From positions 22,569,743-22,633,742 of the forward strand of contig OZ022256.1 in the NCBI GenBank assembly GCA_963978905.1: a DNA stretch of 64,000 bases, given 5' to 3'. A program made the position numbers and the translations under genes. The stretch comes from Trichostrongylus colubriformis. Its lineage: Eukaryota > Nematoda > Chromadorea > Rhabditida > Trichostrongylidae. This document shows positions 1 to 10,780 of this stretch, piece after piece (the stretch's first letter is position 1; each line of letters begins with the position of its first letter). The notes beneath the pieces are model-generated. The model worked only from the letters and a program-made list of their open reading frames with translations, did no database searches and was not told the DNA's origin.

Positions 1-293
1 TGTTTAATCTCGTTCTTTCTCTACTGTCATATTGCTGAGCACCTCCAACTTCCATATTCCACACTCAGCCGAACCCTCCGTGTGCCTTCAATGCGCGGCA
101 TGCAATATCGAAAGGAATGCGGTACATTGCGGCAATACATTCGCTTAAGTTCAGTCCCCTACGCCAAACTACCGCATTCCTTTCGATATTGCATGCCGCG
201 CATTGAAGGCACACGGAGGGTTCGGCTGAGTGTGGAATATGGAAGTTGGAGGTGCTCAGCAATATGACAGTAGAGAAAGAACGAGATTAAACA
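1..293. repeat. Perfect 124-bp inverted repeat (foldback)
   Basis: Positions 1-124 are repeated as the exact reverse complement at 170-293, with a 45-bp spacer. I found no mismatch by eye. The element may extend beyond the window start. The outer sequence (TGTTTAATCTCG...) continues at 294 into a dispersed repeat that recurs near 48.5 and 54.6 kb, so this hairpin may be the end of that larger family. Mirrored short ORFs on both strands here are by-products of the palindrome. Confidence 0.9.
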
Positions 294-730
294 TTTTGAG
301 AACCCTAAAATCGAAACAGAAACCTTGAAATCTCCCTTCTCTCTCACGCCCCTCTGCGTCACCAACCGGGAGTAGACCTCAAACAGGCCAGAGGCAGAGT
401 CAGCCGGGTGCCATCGTTGCGCCGCCGTCGGACTCCGCGATTTTGCGGTGTCGTGGCTCCGCAGCGAAGTTGCGACATTGCACAATCTCAAGGTCGTGGT
501 ATCGCGTGCGAAAGTGCGACGTCGCAAAATCGCAAAGTCGCAAACGCAAAGTCTAGCGGCTGCCTTGTCTCGCCCTCTTCCCCACCTCGCCCGGTTGATG
601 AACTGCAGCATGGCACGCCGTGCGAGTGGCCTCACACTTCCCCACTCCTGAAGTGGATGGTTTGTTTTCAGAGAACGTGTATTCGCAAATCTCACTTTCT
701 CCTTACCATTCCCGGTGCCGTTAAGTCATT
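294..730. repeat. Dispersed repeat family D1, copy 1
   Basis: This segment matches 48500-48850 and 54620-54860 in the same orientation. Shared landmarks are the TCTTCTCT...CACCCCTCT.CGTCACTA block, the TAGACTGCAG-like block, a GC-rich CCGCGA...CGCCG block and, in copies 1 and 2, GTTTGTTTTCAGAGAACGTG. No coding capacity is recognised. The 178-aa minus-strand ORF at 159-695 lies across the palindrome and this repeat and is not credible as a gene. Confidence 0.6.
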
Positions 731-788
731 GACCGCGAGCGCGCCAATCGCACGATTTTCATGCCACGTGCCCTAACAGCGCATCACT

Positions 789-1030
789 TTGGGTGTGCAC
801 CTTTATGTCAGGATTTCGCACCGCAGCATGCTGCAAGCGAAGCGATGCGGGCGAGTTGTAAACGCCGTGTTGTTGGTTACCAAAGCGATTACAAGTCAAA
901 TGTGTATGGCACCCCTAGCTTACCGTGTAATCGCTCTGAGACCGAACTCTGGCAGCGCGCATACCTCGCACACGGCATCGCACGCCGCTCGTTGAGGTGC
1001 GAAATCCTGACATAAGGGCACACACCCCAT
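789..1030. mobile_element. MITE family A, copy 1
   Basis: A ~240-bp element with inverted ends: the left end GGGTGTGCACCTTTATGTCA is answered by TGACATAAGGGCACACACCC on the right. The interior contains an inner inverted pair around AAGCGATTACA and TGTAATCGCT. A diverged copy lies at 8965-9210. No ORF. A non-autonomous DNA transposon is inferred. Confidence 0.75.
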
Positions 1031-2172
1031 CACTTTAAGAGTCGAATCTACCACAGAGAAAATTTTTTTAGGTGTTCAATGCTCCCTTCGATTTTGAACA
1101 TGTCACTTATCATATGACAATAATGAACAACACCATACATCCACTTGCTTTCGCTATTAAAGGTGAGTCAATTACGGCAATTCAAAATGGCAAGAGCGGA
1201 CGCACTCGGATCGTCACTGAGGCGCGCCAAAGGCGCCGTGTTTTTTGTGGGAGATTCTGTCGCTCGCTATAATCTCTACTGCGCTATTTGTGCCTAGGTT
1301 TTTGGTTCAAAAGAACCGGATGGGGTCCGAAAAAAGAAGAAGAAGATGCAAAGAATGATTATTTGTAACGAACATTTGAGGTTAGAAGCGATAATCGGTG
1401 GGAAAACACGGATTCAAAGGCGCGACGCTGTGGTGTGCAATCGCATGACATTCGTATCATTTTGAACTGCACACACTGACTTTCCGTATTGTCCGCTGTA
1501 AAGATGTCATTTGCTGCCTTGTAGAGTGTATTTCACTCTTTCGGATGCGAAATAAGTGAAATAACACACAACAGCAAACAAGAAAAACAACTGAAAGACG
1601 AATAAGCGAAAGCGTATTACGGCACCAAATAAGGAACGATAGCGCAAAAATAAGTGCCCATTTTCACAGTTTCTCACGCTACTGGACTGTCGAATTTAGT
1701 CGTGAACTGAAGGCAAAGCCTACAAATGATGAAATATGCCCAGATTCTTATAATAAGAGCGCTTTGCTACAATTTTTATTTTTCGTGAACAAATGACGGA
1801 TGTAATCGGGACAAGGGGGACAGGGCACTCATTTTCATGCTGTCGCTTTTCATCTGATGTCATATCCAGTCATCAGATTGCACACTCACACGTGTGTCTT
1901 CACCCTTAGCCTTACTTGAAGGAGGTTGGGGCTCTCCCCAACCAAGACTCGGACAAAATGAAAAAAATAGCGCCGAATGCCGAGCGCAGTGGAGTTCCCG
2001 TTTCCCCACTGCTTTAGTAAACCAACTTCGTCGGAGAATGCGGAAAGGCCAAAGTCTGCTCCTGATCACATTGACAATTGTATCAAATCAGCATAGCCCT
2101 CCATATAACGTGGTCGGCCGCAACAATACATTTCATAGCGCAGCATATGATCAATTTCACAAGGGAGAGAAT
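1031..2172. other. Unassigned stretch
   Basis: Nothing recognisable: short ORFs only, an AAGAAGAAGAAG purine run near 1335, and no repeat shared with the rest of the window that I could see. Confidence 0.5.
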
Positions 2173-2262
2173 AAGGCCGCGGTCATACTTTACGTGTCTG
2201 TGTAGTTGACACCGGCACCGGCGTCAACCAACGCAGACATGTAAAGTGTGCCCGAGGCCTAA
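2173..2262. mobile_element. MITE family B, copy 1 (90 bp)
   Basis: A tiny palindrome: AAGGCCGCGGTCATACTTTA at the left and TAAAGTGTGCCCGAGGCCTAA at the right, with a GACACCGGC/GCCGGTGTC-like centre. A related element is at 4661-4772. Confidence 0.7.
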
Positions 2263-2411
2263 CAGTTGTATAAACAGTTGTTGCCAATGTGAAAACCGTT
2301 TTTTCTGCGTCGGTTCGCGTGGCCTCGCTTTGTACCCCGCTTTTCAAAACGTCTGGCTCGTCCCAGTGACGATATGCGCGCAACGACCCGCGCTGACGCA
2401 ACTTAGGTATA

Positions 2412-3654
2412 CAGGGTGCGCCAAAATTATGGCGAATGGACATGCGTGCACATTTTGAGCAACTATTCAAAGATGTTGTGTTTTTCTCTGCTTCTCTCAT
2501 TTTTATAGTGTTGTCGTATTCATGCCTAACATATCTGACCGGAAAAAATCTATCACTGTGACCATGGTTAAGCGATCCTGCTATCGTCCTGTAATCATTG
2601 GACTTCACCGACAAGGATTTTCGGCACGCGAGATTCATGAGAGCGTTGTTGTACATCTAAGTGTCATCTACCGCTCCATCAAACGTTACAGGGAGCTAGG
2701 AACCGAGAGCGACCGATTCGGACGGGGGAGGCGTGCAACTGTGGCCACGACCAGCAATCTGAGGAAGGTACGCGAGAGTATCTGCAGAGAGCCGTCGCCC
2801 TCGGTCCGCCGAATGACTCGAAAAAGGACATCAAGGAGACTTCCTTGAGAAAATTTTTTCAGAAGTTGGGATTAAAGGCATACAAGAAGAATAAGTGCCA
2901 GAAACTCACGGAGCTCATAAAGGAAGGAGAAAGGAGCGATCGAAGCGACTGCTGAGAGGATTCGCAAAACAGCGGCATTTCTCGATCCTCTTCACGGATG
3001 AGAAGTTGTTCACATCGCATCTACGCTGTATCGAACCCCAACGCGACTGTGAGCCGCTCTTCTCATCCTGCTCCCGTCATGGTTTTCGCTGGGATAACGG
3101 CTGACGGAAAAACGCCGTTGTGGTTTGTTCCGAAAGGAGTGGAAGTGAGTAGCCGAAATTACCTTGACCTTCTAAAAGACGAATCGTTGCTCTGGACTAA
3201 TGCTCACTTCGGAAGACGTAATTGGACCTTCCAGCAGGACGGAGCTACGGCTCACAGAGCACGTGTGGTCCAAAACTGGTGCAAGGCCAATTTCCCCGAT
3301 TTTATCAGCTTCGACGAGTGGCCAGCTAATTCACCAGATTCCAATTCTAGGGGTTACAGCGTCTGGTCAGTTCTAGAAGTAAGACCTGCGCAAAACCGCA
3401 CCGCTTTGTGGAATCACTGACGAAGGCTCTACAAAAAGCGTGGGGTGAGCTCATCGCGCCGTACTTGCGTGCCACGGTCGATGCTCTTGACGCTTCGAGG
3501 CCCGTACCGATGCCAACGGAGGTCCGAAATTCACTGATTGTGTATGATTGGTAAGTGAACAATAAAGGTTACTATAACTTTGGTCTCTTAAGATTGTAAT
3601 GCTCTTGTTCTAGGCGATTCAAATACCTTTTCGCTATAATTTTTGCGCACCCTG
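2412..3654 (+). mobile_element. Tc1/mariner (DD37D-type) element, degraded
   Basis: A 1243-bp element with terminal inverted repeats. CAGGGTGCGCCAAAATTATG at the left matches the reverse complement of the right end (ATAATTTTTGCGCACCCTG). It is flanked by TA at 2410-2411 and 3655-3656, the signature of Tc1/mariner insertion. It carries one decayed plus-strand transposase gene (separate entry). Similar CAGGG... ends occur on the MITEs at 18060 and 25075 and on the palindrome at 40077, so relatives of this group have been active repeatedly here. Confidence 0.92.
2522..3553 (+). pseudogene. DD37D-type Tc1/mariner transposase, frameshifted
   Basis: The gene is spread over several reading frames. 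From 2522 the N-terminal part shows a helix-turn-helix region (GLHRQGFSAREIHE...IYRSIKRY) and a basic GRGRR motif. The first catalytic Asp is in FTDEKLF (codon 2997-2999), in the 2895 frame. The second is in QQDGATAH (codon 3238-3240), in the 2998 frame. The third acidic position would follow WPANSPDSN with 37 residues between, fitting the DD37D group, but the codon at 3352-3354 encodes Gly. The C-terminal KALQKAW segment lies in another frame and ends at a TAA near 3553. The frameshifts and the lost acidic residue make this copy inactive. Confidence 0.88.
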
Positions 3655-3656
3655 TA

Positions 3657-4660
3657 ATGGGCCATATACCTCCGGCGCCATGCTGGAGCCATGATAAGTA
3701 ATTCAAGGCACATTTTTGAACGCAAGATGAAGATCACAGATCGTCCGCCTGAGGCGAAACACCTGAATCGGTGGGGCCCAGAGATCAACAGTTTGATTGT
3801 GTGGAAAATGACCCTAGATTCTTTGCTATGGTGCAATCAATCACATTTCGCACTCGGGCTACATAGGCCCTCATGCCGACATGTGAACTCAGATCGCTGT
3901 GATCCCGCTTCTCAGTCGTATAATGATTTGATAACCTGGACCTTTTTGTGGTATCGTCAGCATATCAACCTAAGCTCCTCCGAAGATAAGTGTGAAATGA
4001 CTCAGATTAATTTGAAGTGAATACAGTGAATGCAGTGTAGTGAATACAGTATATATCTGTAGTAGAAAGGGTGACTCGCTGAACTGGGCTTTTGCTTCCA
4101 AAAAATGGGAACGGTGCTCCGCTCAAGCGGTTGGAACTGTTAGCGATCGGGCATCAGACCTAAAACCCAGCTCTTGTCGATTGTTGAAAGGAATTCGCAT
4201 TGCTGAATGATCGATATGTTGAACATATTCAGGTAACTGCATTCCTCGCATTGTTGCGTATCCACCCTATGGTGTTCTCAGAAGCAAGGAAAGGATTCCA
4301 GTCGCCATCACGATGAGTGTAAGTTCAACTGCATTGATGATTTTAGCCACGCAGATGGCCTACACCTGTCAAGGATAAAGGCTACAAAATATGGATCAAG
4401 ATATAAATATGATTTAAGTGCAGAGTCTGGTTGAGTACATGTAATGCAAATAATGGAGTATAATATATAGGAAAACCTTCCCGCATGGCTACATGCAACA
4501 CGCAACTTCAAGGCACAATTTCCAGTTTTTTTTTCTAAAATCATCGTGGTCATGTGCTATCGCCATATGCTTTCGAATACGAAGAATAACATGTTTTTCT
4601 GGGACTGTTCTCTTTCAGAAAGTAAATAAGATTCGGTGCCACGCTTTTGAAAAGCATAGT
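3657..4660. other. Unassigned stretch
   Basis: No gene or repeat recognised. The 109-aa plus ORF at 3691-4020 resembles nothing I know and has no supporting splice or start context. Confidence 0.45.
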
Positions 4661-4772
4661 AAGGCCGCGTTCATACTTTATGCACCGACGCCGCCACCGC
4701 TGGTACCGACGTCAAATTACCGCCGACGCGGTCGGTGCCTGCGTCAGTGCGCAAAGTATGGACGCGCCCTAA
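4661..4772. mobile_element. MITE family B, copy 2
   Basis: Starts AAGGCCGCGTTCATACTTTA and ends with its approximate complement (AAAGTATGGACGCGCCCTAA). The centre is GC-rich and palindromic. It is the same design as 2173-2262. A loose echo of the right end (AAACGCGACCTAAGCATTGA) occurs at 4960-4978. Confidence 0.7.
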
Positions 4773-5884
4773 GCAATGACAGTCACTCAAGAAACCAACT
4801 ACGTGTGGCACTCTTAGCTCACATTTTTCGCATCCGGTGCACCTCGACGAAAATTTCCTCTTCGACTGGCATGTGTCCCTTTTGGAGTGGTTGAGGTTGA
4901 ACTGAGGAGGGCAGAGAGTGAAAGGGGTAGGTCATTCAGCCCACCTCTCACAAACTATAAACGCGACCTAAGCATTGACAAAGCAATTTTATTGATTGTG
5001 ATGATATACGTGTGCATTCCCTCCTTACAATGGTCTGAACAACTGCATTCCTTTGATAAGAACTACCCAAATCTGGTAGATAAGTCCGCCCTCACGCGGT
5101 GTCGCGTGCGGCAGACGCAGGCACAGTCTTCAAAAAGCTCGGGATTGCGATGCACTCTTCATTCTTAAAAACAACAGAATTGTAGGAAATGTTTATTCAA
5201 CTCTATTTCTAATACCTACAGACACCACGTATCGAAGCCTTCCTTCATCCCGTGTAACAATGACCATTCAAACCCGTGTTACAATGACACCATGAAAGAA
5301 TTTTTGAACGCAGTCTCCATTTTATCGTCACAAACATTCATTGCATAAAAACTCTCACTTATTTCAACTCTCATTCAAATTTTCTGATGGTCACCATTTC
5401 TCCACATGATCATGGCAAAGGTTGCCCCACGCTGGCTCTCCTTCTGAGAGTCAGTTTTTTTCTGTTCCTAAAGCCCATACACCAAAATGCAAAGCAAAAT
5501 GCATGGCATGCAGGGGAAAGTAAGGTGAAAGACGCATGTCCCTGAGCTCTGTACACCAACAAACAGAATTAATAAAAATTTTTATTCAACCGCTATTCCA
5601 TCGCCGAAACCATCATGAAACTGAAACCGCCGTTCAGCAACGATTCTCCTCTCGCTTGCTCGCTTTCCTCTGACAACTGGGAAGTTCCTGTGTTCATCTC
5701 TCGTACGACCCCTACTCTACTTGCTACTCGCTTTTATACCGTCCACAAATCACAGCTTCCTCGATTTCCTCCATCTTTGGTTCTTTGAAAACTGCGCCTG
5801 CGTGTGCCGCGCGCGACATCTCTGAGGGCGGAATTAACTACCAGACTCTAGGGTATTCGGTATTTCACTAGATAATAGAGACAT
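4773..5884. other. Unassigned stretch with a short direct repeat
   Basis: No gene recognised. A weak direct repeat is present: AACAGAATT followed by TTTATTCAAC at about 5168-5202 and again at about 5563-5592. The rest looks unique. Confidence 0.4.
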
Positions 5885-5965
5885 CTACTTCTTGTGTTGG
5901 CTTCTAAGCATCTAATTAATAACATTGTTGCATAAGGATACTGTGGATGGATGTGGCTCTTCTAG
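5885..5965. repeat. Dispersed repeat, copy 1 (pair with 52.5 kb)
   Basis: The segment with CTTCTAAGCATCTAATTA and ACATTGTTGCATAA, followed by GGATGGATG, recurs at 52492-52565 with scattered substitutions. Family identity unknown. Confidence 0.6.
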
Positions 5966-6390
5966 CTCGCACGCATCGTGTTGCACATTACACACAGCCG
6001 CGCGGATTTTATGTACTAAGACACACACCCCTCAAAAGAGCTTCCGGTGGGGGGGGGGGGGGAAGTGCGCCACTGCAACTCCCTAAAAGAATAACGTCAA
6101 GTAATTGACATACCACGCTTTTCCCTCCCCTTGAAGGTTACTTGACCAGCGTATCCTGTCTTATGTGGGGCGAATTCTGATGCTGAAAGTGGAGCCGCTT
6201 CACTAAATAAGTAGGAGCGGCCACGTTTCAAGAAGAATTTTCGCTACCAATCATCCCTTTTGCGATGTGTCCACATTTTAATTCCCCACAAAATCGTAGT
6301 GGCATTTGAATGCTGTAAGATCCCAAATACGTAAGTTGCAAAGAACAGTTGATGTACTCATCAGCGTTTTTCTCCCATGAGTATGGTATC
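5966..6390. other. Unassigned stretch with a poly-G tract
   Basis: Holds a poly-G run of about 14 bases at 6049-6062 next to the sequence CTTCCGGT. Nothing else recognised. Confidence 0.5.
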
Positions 6391-6399
6391 GAATCTGCA

Positions 6400-6505
6400 C
6401 CTGGATGGATGCAGGATCTGTTGGGCTGGACGGGAATTCAACCAGGATTTGATCCCGGGAACATACTAGTGGGAATAGCGCACTTACCGCTAAACTACAA
6501 TCGAA
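6400..6505 (-). repeat. tRNA-like SINE or tRNA pseudogene
   Basis: On the minus strand a box-A-like segment (TAGTTTAGCGGTAAGTG) is followed about 40 bases later by a box-B-like segment (GGGATCAAATCCTGG). The stems are imperfect and no clean anticodon arm is visible, so this is read as a tRNA-derived repeat and not as a working tRNA gene. Confidence 0.45.
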
Positions 6506-6510
6506 AGTCA

Positions 6511-7530
6511 ATTATTTGTTTGATACGTGACACTGACAATGAGTCGTTGGCTATCAACTTTATATAACCTTATGGCCAATACAATTCCGTGCAATGTTTC
6601 GGCTATTTTGCAAGGGTGAAAGGTGGTAAGCGGTAAACCTAACGCTGCGATGCGTTAGTTGAGTTTGTCAAAAAAACGTAATATCATTCGAATTCATACT
6701 CCTTTATTGACTCCTACATGCTTGCAGGAAAAAAAGGTGTCTTTTCCATTTATAACTTCTTTTAGAAATTTGATCACGACAATATGGGTCAAAAGGATCG
6801 CATTGTTTATGAATGGGTGCTGCTGAAGCGATTCGAAAAAGATTTTCGGCCTGACATGCTTAAGGTAATGAGTCAACAAACACTCGATGTACTGATATTG
6901 AAGTCCATCCTACGAAGTGTGTATCCACCAAATCGCGCGTATAGACTAGGTGATGTACATAGAGCGCCTCACTAGGTTTGTGAGTGCTTACAGCTGCTCT
7001 CTCTCTCAGTTGTCAGCTACACTTTGCTTACCAAATTTTTTAATTCTTTGGCCATTCTTCGACCAAAAAGCCATTAGAAAGTGAGGAAATGCCTCAGTGA
7101 GCTGGTCAGCAACCCAGTCTCATGATTGCGAGACCACTCCCGTGCTGCGCCTTTGTGTACCGTATAAGGCACGTCTATTCTTGCGAGCGTGGAAGTAGTG
7201 AGTTTTCAGGCCTATGCAGGCCTGCAGGATGCTTGCAGGATCTAAAGATATTGCGAAGACCTTGATCGCCTGACTGGAAGTAGGGTTGCTGACGTAAGTA
7301 TTGCAGCACTGAAAAAAGCCAATGGGAATGACCATAAAATTTAATAAACTGGACTCCTGTTTCCCCCGCTGACTTTCACGGCGTATCAGCACATAAGGAA
7401 TATGCGGAAATGAGATGTTTGTCGGGGGAACAGTACGCTCAGGCTGGACCTGTTAAAGTTGAGGGAAACTGCCTATATGAAAGCGATCTCAAGTGTTCTC
7501 AGAAGTAATAGTCATCTCAATGGTATATTT
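6511..7530. other. Unassigned stretch
   Basis: No recognised gene. The short ORF at 6784-6975 (MGQKDRIVYEWVLLKRF...) reads like protein but matches no family I know and has no splice context. Confidence 0.4.
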
Positions 7531-7535
7531 ACCAT

Positions 7536-7850
7536 AGCTTATCAGCACTCACACGCATAACGTGTTGAGCCGTTGGCCAATATACCGTGAAGCTGAAAGC
7601 TTTAGTATTGATTTTGATTTTTGATTTTTAATAACTGCTGTTTATCGCCGCAGTCGCGATGCGAAAGTTACTACAAAGATGCTGAGTTATGGGCAAAAGC
7701 TTCGGTGTCGGACGGGACTCGAACCCGCACTTCATCCTTTCCGGGGATATGTGCTAATCCATCACACTACCGACACCCCTTTCACCTCAAAGACATCATT
7801 AGGGGTAATGCGGTAATAGAGAAATCCCTACAAGAAGTCACTCATATGGT
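7536..7850 (-). mobile_element. tRNA-derived SINE, copy A
   Basis: The minus strand holds a 72-nt tRNA-like body at 7705-7776. A 7-bp acceptor-like stem (GTGTCGG with CCGACAC) closes a sequence with a strong box B (GGGTTCGAGTCCC). The body is followed by a family-specific tail, CTTTTGCCCATAACTCAGCAT then AACTTTCGCATCGCG. A separate conserved segment (CATAGCTTATCAGCACTCAC) lies at 7536-7560. The same parts recur at 8345, 34.5, 35.5, 35.9 and 43.5 kb. The anticodon loop lacks the usual T33, so it is a retroposon, not a tRNA gene. Confidence 0.8.
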
Positions 7851-8344
7851 AGTACTGGGCCTAAGAAGGCTATCTGTGGCGAAATCCCGGTGGAAAAGCG
7901 GCCCTCCAAGCTGTAGAAACAATGCAAAACGCCGCAATCATGCAGCGGTTCCGCCTCTTGGACACAGCGGTCCCGCCTCCCGATGACGTAATTCCCGATC
8001 GACTGGGGTGGGAGCGGCCAAGGAGATGCGGCAGGATCGGAGGTTTTGCGGCGCGCTTTCGCAGTTTTAGCTCGACTCACTCAAAAAAATAGATGTTGTC
8101 GTATTTCCAAACATTCCCCTGTGTTTACTTGGCAAAATGGCAATGGAAAACTAGATCAGACTACCAGCCTCTCGACGGAAAGGTCGTCCGCGTCGAGAAT
8201 CGAGAGTGGAAAGGGGTCTTATTTTTTGGGTTTTGGGCCATTTCCATCCGTTTTTTCTCAACTATCCTGTTACTAGGCATCTCGACTTTCATATGCACTA
8301 TTTCTTTACTTTTCGTCCGACTTTCCCCTGATGCTGCCTTTAAC

Positions 8345-8405
8345 TCAGCTTCTGAATGGTACATTTATCATAGCTTATCAGCACTCACACGCATGACGCG
8401 TTGAG
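8345..8405. repeat. SINE family fragment
   Basis: Contains only the CATAGCTTATCAGCACTCAC segment and its flanks (also seen at 7536 and, inverted, near 35.8 kb). The tRNA-like body is missing. Confidence 0.65.
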
Positions 8406-8486
8406 GAATAGTCAATAGTCATCCCAGACAGTCCCCGTGTTGTGCGCAGAGAGCCGGAATGGGTGATGGGCCACAGCAATAAAGAA

Positions 8487-8700
8487 CTATGGTTGCTATC
8501 GCAATGAGAGAGCATCTTATAAAGGTTGCACATCTGGACATCTCTGTGGGGTCGATGTGCACCCTCAAGCGTACATATTTGCCTAAGTGATAGCGGAGGT
8601 AAGGCACTGTTGCCCCTTCTAGGCTTGTGCAAAATAGCTTCCTTAGCGGAATGCCCCTATCCCCTTACTGCGATAGCACCAAGTGGAGTCTTAGGTCATG
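8487..8700. mobile_element. MITE family C, copy 1
   Basis: Inverted ends: GGTTGCTATCGCAATGAGAG on the left and CCTTACTGCGATAGCACCAA on the right. A diverged copy with the same ends is at 61458-61690. Confidence 0.65.
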
Positions 8701-8964
8701 TGAATAAATGGGTGTTCTTTCATGAATGTGTATTCCATACAGTTATGGCTGTCTTTGCTAAGGCGCAACACTGAGTAAATTTTGTCATTATCCCATGCGA
8801 ATGGAACTCCTCACCAATGCCGTGTGATGTGCGCGGTACATCGCGTAGCTAAAACTGGTGACGCGCCTGTTGGAGACATGTAGATCCATCATGTGTGGCT
8901 GTCCTGCACAACATGTAACAATCGCATTCGTGTCGGGAATGAGAGCAATGGAGAGTCCGAGGAT

Positions 8965-9210
8965 GTGCACCCTTATGTTAGGGTTTCGCACGTTTTGCAG
9001 CATGTCTCAAGCGCAGCAATGCGGACGAGGTGAAGGCGCTATGTTATTGGGTCTCGAAGCGATTACAGGTCCACTGCGTATCGCGCCCCTAGCAGTAGCG
9101 TGTAATCGTTCCAAGACCCAGCTACCGCGACGCGCACAGCTCGCACACACTATGTCGCACGCCGCTCGTCGTCGTGCGAAATCCTGACATAAGCGTATAC
9201 ACCCAGAGTC
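8965..9210. mobile_element. MITE family A, copy 2
   Basis: Diverged copy of 789-1030 in the same orientation. It shares the terminal GTGCACCCTTATGTTAGG and CCTGACATAAGCGTATACACC, the inner GAAGCGATTACAGGT and AGCGTGTAATCG blocks, and a GCACGCCGCTCGT block. Confidence 0.75.
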
Positions 9211-10780
9211 CGCACCCCAGCGTGGGGCTTCGCTGAAGAGCTAGAGTAAGCCTTTTGCCGCGAAATGTGCCACCCACCGTTTCGTTGGAACTTTGAAGCT
9301 CGTGTCTCGTAATCATACTTCTGCTCTGTGGAAACCCAATTAACCTCGGGGCATTCTCAAGTATGTGCTGTCGTGTTAACCATAATATTCGAATCATGCT
9401 TTCAGTCAAATGGAATTGTTCGTCGGAAGAATATTCTCGTTCAATACAATGGATAGATGGCCGTGCATTCTTTACGCGTTCTTTGTCGCTTCTTTTCTTT
9501 TTCGATTAAATGTTTTCGCTACAAGTGTTGTCTTCCGAAATCTGCATGCCAGTCCGTTTTAAGTCAGGATCAAGAGCTCACCTTCACCGTTTACTGGCTT
9601 AGTTTGCTGTTGGTCCTCTTTTTTCTTACTGTCTTGTATTGTCACCCTTGAGCATCGACGAGATTGTGCGGAAAGACTGATTCAATAAACAAATTAATAT
9701 GGTTTTCCCGCAAGTTTTATTCGATTTGCAGTATACTGTAGCACTTGGTTTCGAGAGTACTAAAACTGCACCCCAATTTTTATCTGACACTGTGCACCAG
9801 CTGGTGGGCAGGATCAAGCGTGGCGTCGAGGGACGATTTCAAAAAATACGACTCCCCTCAAAAAGGAGCCTCCACACGATCCCCCTCCCCCTTATCCAGA
9901 TCCCGCTATTTCTGTAGTTTCTACTCAACTCAACGCGACTCATCAAGGAAATCAAGAGCTACGTTCAAAAAAACTGAGGCAAAACTCGTGATAAAGCAAG
10001 AAGAATAAGGACCTAACGGAACTCAATATTTGTATTTTTCCATGAGAAAAGGATTAGAAATCGTGCAAGTTATAAGGCAGGGGAAAAAGATGGGTGAAGA
10101 AGGATACAGAGTCAGAAAGCAAAACGAAGCCATGCTGCGTTCCACTGCGATTGCTGACGCGACCATCGCGATAGAGCGCGGTCCTTCCAGTAATGAATTG
10201 AAGCATTTTTGAGTATTTGTGAGTCTGCTTAAATCTATCTTTCGAAGTGTAAATTGTTTTCTTTATAACTTTCTCAGGCCAATCTACAGGACGCTTTGTT
10301 TCCCTAATGCTTGAGTAGTTATCTATATGGAAATCCAATAGAGGAAAATTTGAAAAATTCCGGAGTTTTACTTCATATGATCGCAAATTCCTTCAAACTC
10401 AACCGTATAAGTGCAAATTTGCGATTCGAGGTTTGCGAGGTTGTCGCTGTCTAAGGATACTTGGACTGTACCTTACCTTCAAAAAAAAAGGAGTTACACG
10501 AAAGAAGCCAGCCGAGGGAATTTTTTTTTGTCGAAGTGGCGAGGTCTTCCCACGAGCCTTTGGGAAAATAATCCTCTGTGTCCGAGTGCCTCCACTACAC
10601 ATTATTTGCTCTCGAAATACCAACGGGATGCCGAGTAGCGTTGACCGACCTCGCTGCGGAATGGGCCATGCATGAATATTTCATTCACATTATTTGTAGT
10701 ACAAACTCTCATGCGGTCTGTTTGATGGCTCGCTGGCACCAGTTTCACCTGTCACCTGTCGTCCCGTTGCTCATTAGGAG
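9211..10780. other. Unassigned stretch
   Basis: Short ORFs only. The minus ORF at 10054-10386 has a protein-like composition (LRNFSNFPLLDFHIDNYSS...) but no family is recognised. Part of 10640-10780 may be the 3' tail of the RTE element that ends just to the right. Confidence 0.4.

Noticed and set aside
159..695. 178-aa minus-strand ORF
   Set aside because: It spans the end of a perfect palindrome and a dispersed repeat, with no known domain.
6400..6505. Functional tRNA gene on the minus strand
   Set aside because: Boxes A and B are recognisable but no acceptor stem or anticodon arm can be formed.
7705..7776. Functional tRNA gene
   Set aside because: No normal anticodon loop, and the same sequence with the same tail is repeated elsewhere in the window, which fits a SINE.
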